Source of the DNA: an uncultured Actinomycetes bacterium
GTDB lineage: Bacteria; Actinomycetota; Actinomycetes; UBA12327
Direction of reading: 5' to 3'
Assembly (NCBI GenBank): GCA_903920865.1
Contig: CAIXNN010000075.1
Location: 1 to 52,049 of the forward strand
Length of the DNA: 52,049 nucleotides
Shown piece by piece: positions 49,292 to 52,049 of this stretch. Below the pieces are notes generated by a model, which worked only from the letters and a program-made list of their open reading frames with translations, was not told the origin of the DNA and did not search any database. A program made the position numbers and the translations under genes. The first letter of the stretch is position 1. The number at the start of each line of letters is the position of its first letter.

Positions 49292-49297
49292 ACGATA
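49292..49297 (-). promoter_or_regulatory. Putative leaderless -10 (TATCGT) for the ABC permease-ATPase operon
   Basis: Minus-strand TATCGT, 7 nt, then the ATG of the short leader frame. It lies in the divergent gap facing the binding-protein gene. Confidence 0.4.
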
Positions 49298-49348
49298 CAT
49301 TAACCACAATTAAATTCCCCCTGAGCCCGCGAAGGAACAGCTGACCTC

Positions 49349-50401
49349 ATGCGTCGATCCACAGCCAGGCCCATCATCACCTTGATCGCGATTACTAGCG
49401 TGGTCATGACTGCGCTTACCGCATGCTCGGGGAACACTTCGCCCAAGTCGGTGGCAGAACCTTCCCAGCCCGCGAAAGTTTCCATCGCACTGGACTACAT
49501 CCCAAATACCAATCACATCGGAATCTACGCAGCACAGGCCAAGGGATTCTTTAAAGATGAAAATCTCACCGTAAAGATCGTCCCTTATGCCTCCACGCCG
49601 GCTGAAACTTTAGTGGCCAAGGGTGTAGCCGACTTTGGATTTTCCTTCTCAAACGGCACCGCATCAGCTCGAGCGTCAGGACTCGATGTGCTCCAAGTTT
49701 TTGCCAACATCAGCAAGGACCAGTACGTCCTTGCCTATCGATCTGATGATTCAAGCATCACCTCCCCCAAAGATCTTGAAGGCAAAACCTATGCCGGCTT
49801 TGGTACAGCCGGCGAAGACGCTGAAGTCAGTACCGTCATCAAAGCCGATGGCGGAAAAGGGGTGTTCAAGAAGGTCATTCTTGATACGGCCGCCTACGAC
49901 GCCGTTTACAACAAGAAGGCAGACTTCACCATTGCCGCCACCACTGTTGAGATCATTGAAGCTCGCGAGATTGGCAAGCCGCTTAAGTACTTTGTCCCAG
50001 CAGACTTCGGCTATCCAGACAATTACTCCAGCAACATCATCTCAAGTAACGCCTACCTACGCGCACATCCTGAGGTAGCTCGACGATTCCTACGTGCTGT
50101 TCAAAAGGGTTACCAATTCGCCCAAGCGAACCCGAAACAAGCAGCAGAGATACTCGTGGCGGCAAACAAATCAGAACTCAAGAACCCATTAGTGGTTGAA
50201 AAGGGTGCCCAACTTCTAGCAGCCGATGGCTACCTGAAAAATCAAGATGGAAAGTTCGGAATCATTGACGATGCTAAGTGGAGCAGCTTCGGAAACTACC
50301 TCTTCAAAAATAGGCTTCTCAACGACTCCAAGGGCAAGCCCTTGACCCAAGAGCCCAACTGGTCGGACTACTACACGAATGACTTTTTACCTAAGGACTA
50401 G
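49349..50401 (+). CDS. ABC importer substrate-binding lipoprotein (ThiY/NMT1-like)
   Basis: 350 residues. Signal sequence with lipobox LTAC, Cys26. The first strand region reads VSIALDYIPNTNHIGIYAAQ, the PNTNHxGxY signature of ThiY/NMT1-type pyrimidine-precursor binding proteins (related riboflavin- and formyl-aminopyrimidine-binding proteins share it). Later DFGFSFSNGTASARASG and AGFGTAGEDAEVSTV form the ligand cleft. The likely cargo is a thiamine pyrimidine precursor such as HMP, but riboflavin or another aromatic is possible. It is divergent from the permease and ATPase genes. No TPP riboswitch is seen in the gap. TAAATT at 49311 is a possible -10. Confidence 0.82.
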   Translation: MRRSTARPIITLIAITSVVMTALTACSGNTSPKSVAEPSQPAKVSIALDYIPNTNHIGIYAAQAKGFFKDENLTVKIVPYASTPAETLVAKGVADFGFSFSNGTASARASGLDVLQVFANISKDQYVLAYRSDDSSITSPKDLEGKTYAGFGTAGEDAEVSTVIKADGGKGVFKKVILDTAAYDAVYNKKADFTIAATTVEIIEAREIGKPLKYFVPADFGYPDNYSSNIISSNAYLRAHPEVARRFLRAVQKGYQFAQANPKQAAEILVAANKSELKNPLVVEKGAQLLAADGYLKNQDGKFGIIDDAKWSSFGNYLFKNRLLNDSKGKPLTQEPNWSDYYTNDFLPKD

Positions 50402-50412
50402 TGGCACATCTT

Positions 50413-51624
50413 CTACACCGCAGCTGAGCGCTTGCCCCATGCACTCCAGGTTAAGTTCCAGTCGCCATAACCGTTTGTCAGCGTCATGGGCTTAACCGAC
50501 CCGGTGTACTCGACGGGATCGCCGATTTTGGACCGCTCGAAGAGCCATGCAGCGTTGCTCATACTCATACCGGTGCAGCCATGGCTAACGTTTGCGCGAC
50601 CTTGAGCGCCCACGGACCACGGGGCAGCATGGAGGAACTCGCCAGAATTGGTCAGTCGCATGGCGTACTCAACTTTGAGGCGGTAGGCATCACTTGAGCC
50701 GGCCGGGATGTCAACTGTCACGCTGTCCATGATCCGGGTGCGCTCCTTATTCATGATGACCTTAATGCCACTTCGCGTACCAAAGCCAACCTTGCCGGTC
50801 GTGACGGGGATAGTGCGCACTAGCGCTCCCCCTTGGAAGAACCGCAGTTCGTGAGTATCAATCCCGACCTTGATCACGGTTGCTTGACCTATCGTGAAAT
50901 GGCGAACCACATTTGCATCACCGGTTTGATCGTTACCGATGGACAAATCAGCCAAATTCGCACGCACTGTGACATCTGTTCCGGCTGGCCAATAAGCCTT
51001 TGGTCGCCAATGAACCTCTTGCGAGCCGACCCAGCCCCAAGAGCCAGTTACTTCCGGTGTTGAGCGCACACTCAGAGCCGCCTCAACCGAAGCTCGATCT
51101 GAGGGTTCTTTGTTAAACCGCACGATGATGGGCATTCCTACCCCGACGACACTTTTTTCTGACGGAGTAATGGTTGCTTTGACGGAGACTGCATTGCGAA
51201 CTCTAAAAGTTGTTGACCCATTTGTTGAAATTCCTTGAGGATCAACCGCTGTGGCCTGCGCGGTAAAGGTTTCCCCGAATGGCAACGTTGCCTTATTCGA
51301 GGTCCACACATCTCCAGCTGGAGACAGTGCGCCGGCCACATCGGTGCCGTTACTTTCTTTAACGGAAACTGTGGTTAACCGGCCACCACTGGCTACGACC
51401 TTCAGGGTGGTATCTGGATTAACCGTTGCCTTGGGATCACCGGGTGAAAACAAGACACGTGCGCCCGAAGAAGGAGCTTGAACACCAACGGAGGCTAAAT
51501 CCGAAACCGGAGACTTTAAGGCAGAAGAGGAACCAGTCAGGGCCGGACCGCACGATGACACTGTGCCAAGCACTACAAGGCCGGCTACTGCAGCCAGCAG
51601 GGCGGAGGAAGGACGCCAAGTCAC
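50413..51624 (-). CDS. L,D-transpeptidase lipoprotein (LppS/LdtMt2-like)
   Basis: 403 residues. A signal sequence ends in the lipobox VSSC (Cys25). Two Ig-like domains follow (about 50-145 and 148-245), then the YkuD catalytic domain (about 250-375) with HAAPWSVGAQGRANVSHGC, in which Cys350 and His348 are catalytic. The C-terminal GYGDWNLTWSAWGK is typical of actinobacterial enzymes of this class. It makes 3-3 cross-links in peptidoglycan and is the target class of carbapenems. The GTG has TAATCT 5 nt upstream. It converges on the ABC binding-protein gene with 11 nt between. Confidence 0.93.
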   Translation of the reverse strand: MTWRPSSALLAAVAGLVVLGTVSSCGPALTGSSSALKSPVSDLASVGVQAPSSGARVLFSPGDPKATVNPDTTLKVVASGGRLTTVSVKESNGTDVAGALSPAGDVWTSNKATLPFGETFTAQATAVDPQGISTNGSTTFRVRNAVSVKATITPSEKSVVGVGMPIIVRFNKEPSDRASVEAALSVRSTPEVTGSWGWVGSQEVHWRPKAYWPAGTDVTVRANLADLSIGNDQTGDANVVRHFTIGQATVIKVGIDTHELRFFQGGALVRTIPVTTGKVGFGTRSGIKVIMNKERTRIMDSVTVDIPAGSSDAYRLKVEYAMRLTNSGEFLHAAPWSVGAQGRANVSHGCTGMSMSNAAWLFERSKIGDPVEYTGSVKPMTLTNGYGDWNLTWSAWGKRSAAV

Positions 51625-51629
51625 ATTAG

Positions 51630-51635
51630 AGATTA
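51630..51635 (-). promoter_or_regulatory. Putative leaderless -10 (TAATCT) for the L,D-transpeptidase gene
   Basis: Minus-strand TAATCT, 5 nt, then GTG at 51624. The spacer is one base shorter than the rest of the set. Confidence 0.4.
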
Positions 51636-51706
51636 TGCGCGATCCAGAGCGAAATCGCCCGCAGACAGGGCGGAGTCAGGATTAAAAGGGTCCAATGGAA
51701 CTGCCC

Positions 51707-52049
51707 TTACAGCGATGCTGCTTCTCCCCGGTAGTACTCAAAGACCAACCCCACAAGGCTGAGAATGAGCCCTAAGAATCCCAGGAACAGCAGCCACCAG
51801 CCCACAATCAGGCCCGTGCCAGTTACGGCGGCAAAAAAGCCAACAGGCAACGGCCACCACGAGGTGGGACTAAAGAAGCCGTACTCGCCGGCAAAGTCGG
51901 CCACTTCGGTGTCTTCAAAGTCTTCTGGGCGGGGGTCGACTTGACGGCCCGTGAACAGAACATAGAAGGCAATAAGAAAAGCCATGCCAGCTGTCAGAGC
52001 CAACGCCGTTGTTCCCACTGGTTCGTGACCTAAGTACCAGTACAGGCCA
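51707..52049 (-). CDS. ctaF: Cytochrome c oxidase subunit IV (actinobacterial type), N-terminus outside window
   Basis: The reading frame stays open to the right edge, so the gene is partial. 113 residues are visible. Reading upstream of the internal GTG at 52018 gives YWYLGHEPVGTTALALTAG, which matches the family consensus, so that GTG is not the start. Landmarks are EDTEVADFAGEYGFFSPTSWWPL, followed by a two-helix C-terminus. CtaF is a small subunit of the actinobacterial aa3 oxidase. I expect about 20 further N-terminal residues, and ctaC/ctaD beyond the edge. It is separated from the transpeptidase by 82 nt. Confidence 0.93.
   Translation of the reverse strand, partial: GLYWYLGHEPVGTTALALTAGMAFLIAFYVLFTGRQVDPRPEDFEDTEVADFAGEYGFFSPTSWWPLPVGFFAAVTGTGLIVGWWLLFLGFLGLILSLVGLVFEYYRGEAASL

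Noticed and set aside
49251-49348. A TPP riboswitch was looked for between the divergent importer genes
   Set aside because: Neither the CTGAGA nor the ACCTGATCTGG-like core of the THI box is present on either strand.
1-52049. tRNA, rRNA, CRISPR, insertion sequence, phage and attachment sites
   Set aside because: Gaps are short, and I saw no T-loop GTTCRANTC context with paired arms, no regularly spaced repeats, and no transposase or integrase motifs. A tRNAscan or profile search could still find something I missed.

Overview
The window is chromosomal DNA from a small-genome, mid-GC actinobacterium. The evidence is actinobacterial gene families (class II DAHP synthase, PASTA Ser/Thr kinase, the QcrCAB-CtaE-CtaF respiratory set, a PimB'-type mannosyltransferase), split CrtYc/CrtYd lycopene cyclase genes, many apparently leaderless promoters, and almost no intergenic DNA. 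A freshwater planktonic actinobacterium (Nanopelagicales-like or similar) fits, but this is inference. I see no rRNA, tRNA, CRISPR array, insertion sequence or phage gene.

Layout. 1-3567: end of an unidentified gene, then cruF-cruG-crtD for the hydroxylated, glycosylated end of a carotenoid. 3564-5113 (minus): metF and a CDP-alcohol phosphatidyltransferase. 5215-11120: crtE, crtI, an MptA/MptB-type mannosyltransferase, crtB (plus), and crtYc/crtYd (minus). 11212-22126: PASTA kinase, DMT transporter, aroG, pfkA, plsC, a conserved membrane protein, ROK glucokinase, metallophosphoesterase, zinc-ribbon membrane protein, and FadD15-like acyl-CoA synthetase. 22123-34964: ABC exporter, then a Tad/Flp pilus locus (cpaB, cpaE, cpaF, a vWA-TadB fusion, tadC), a histidine kinase/LuxR regulator pair, flp pilin and a GT-C-like membrane protein. 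34951-43516: pimB', MA-family peptidase, NlpC/P60 hydrolase behind a c-di-AMP (ydaO-type) riboswitch, small Cys-rich protein, phosphoesterase lipoprotein, DEDDh/GIY-YIG nuclease, trpD and an orphan receiver. 43601-47696: ctaE-qcrC-qcrA-qcrB. 47710-50401: ABC importer with a ThiY/NMT1-like binding protein. 50413-52049: L,D-transpeptidase and the end of ctaF.

How the parts fit. The backbone follows, from recalled knowledge, the Mycobacterium tuberculosis order Rv2172c-Rv2199c (metF-like, idsA2, mptA, pknL, aroG, plsC, fadD15, pimB', Rv2189c, NlpC/P60, Rv2191, trpD, ctaE, qcrCAB, ctaF). Against that backbone, the carotenoid genes and the ABC exporter plus pilus block look like insertions. The crt genes together predict GGPP to phytoene to lycopene, cyclisation of one or both ends, and 1',2'-hydration, 3',4'-desaturation and glycosylation of a remaining linear end.

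A recurring signal is a TANNNT hexamer 5-7 nt upstream of a start codon with no Shine-Dalgarno sequence, seen at about 16 starts and used here to choose several starts. The most notable items are the secreted vWA domain fused to TadB, the c-di-AMP riboswitch on the cell-wall hydrolase, a possible 10-codon leader peptide before the ABC permease, and the two-component pair embedded in the pilus locus.
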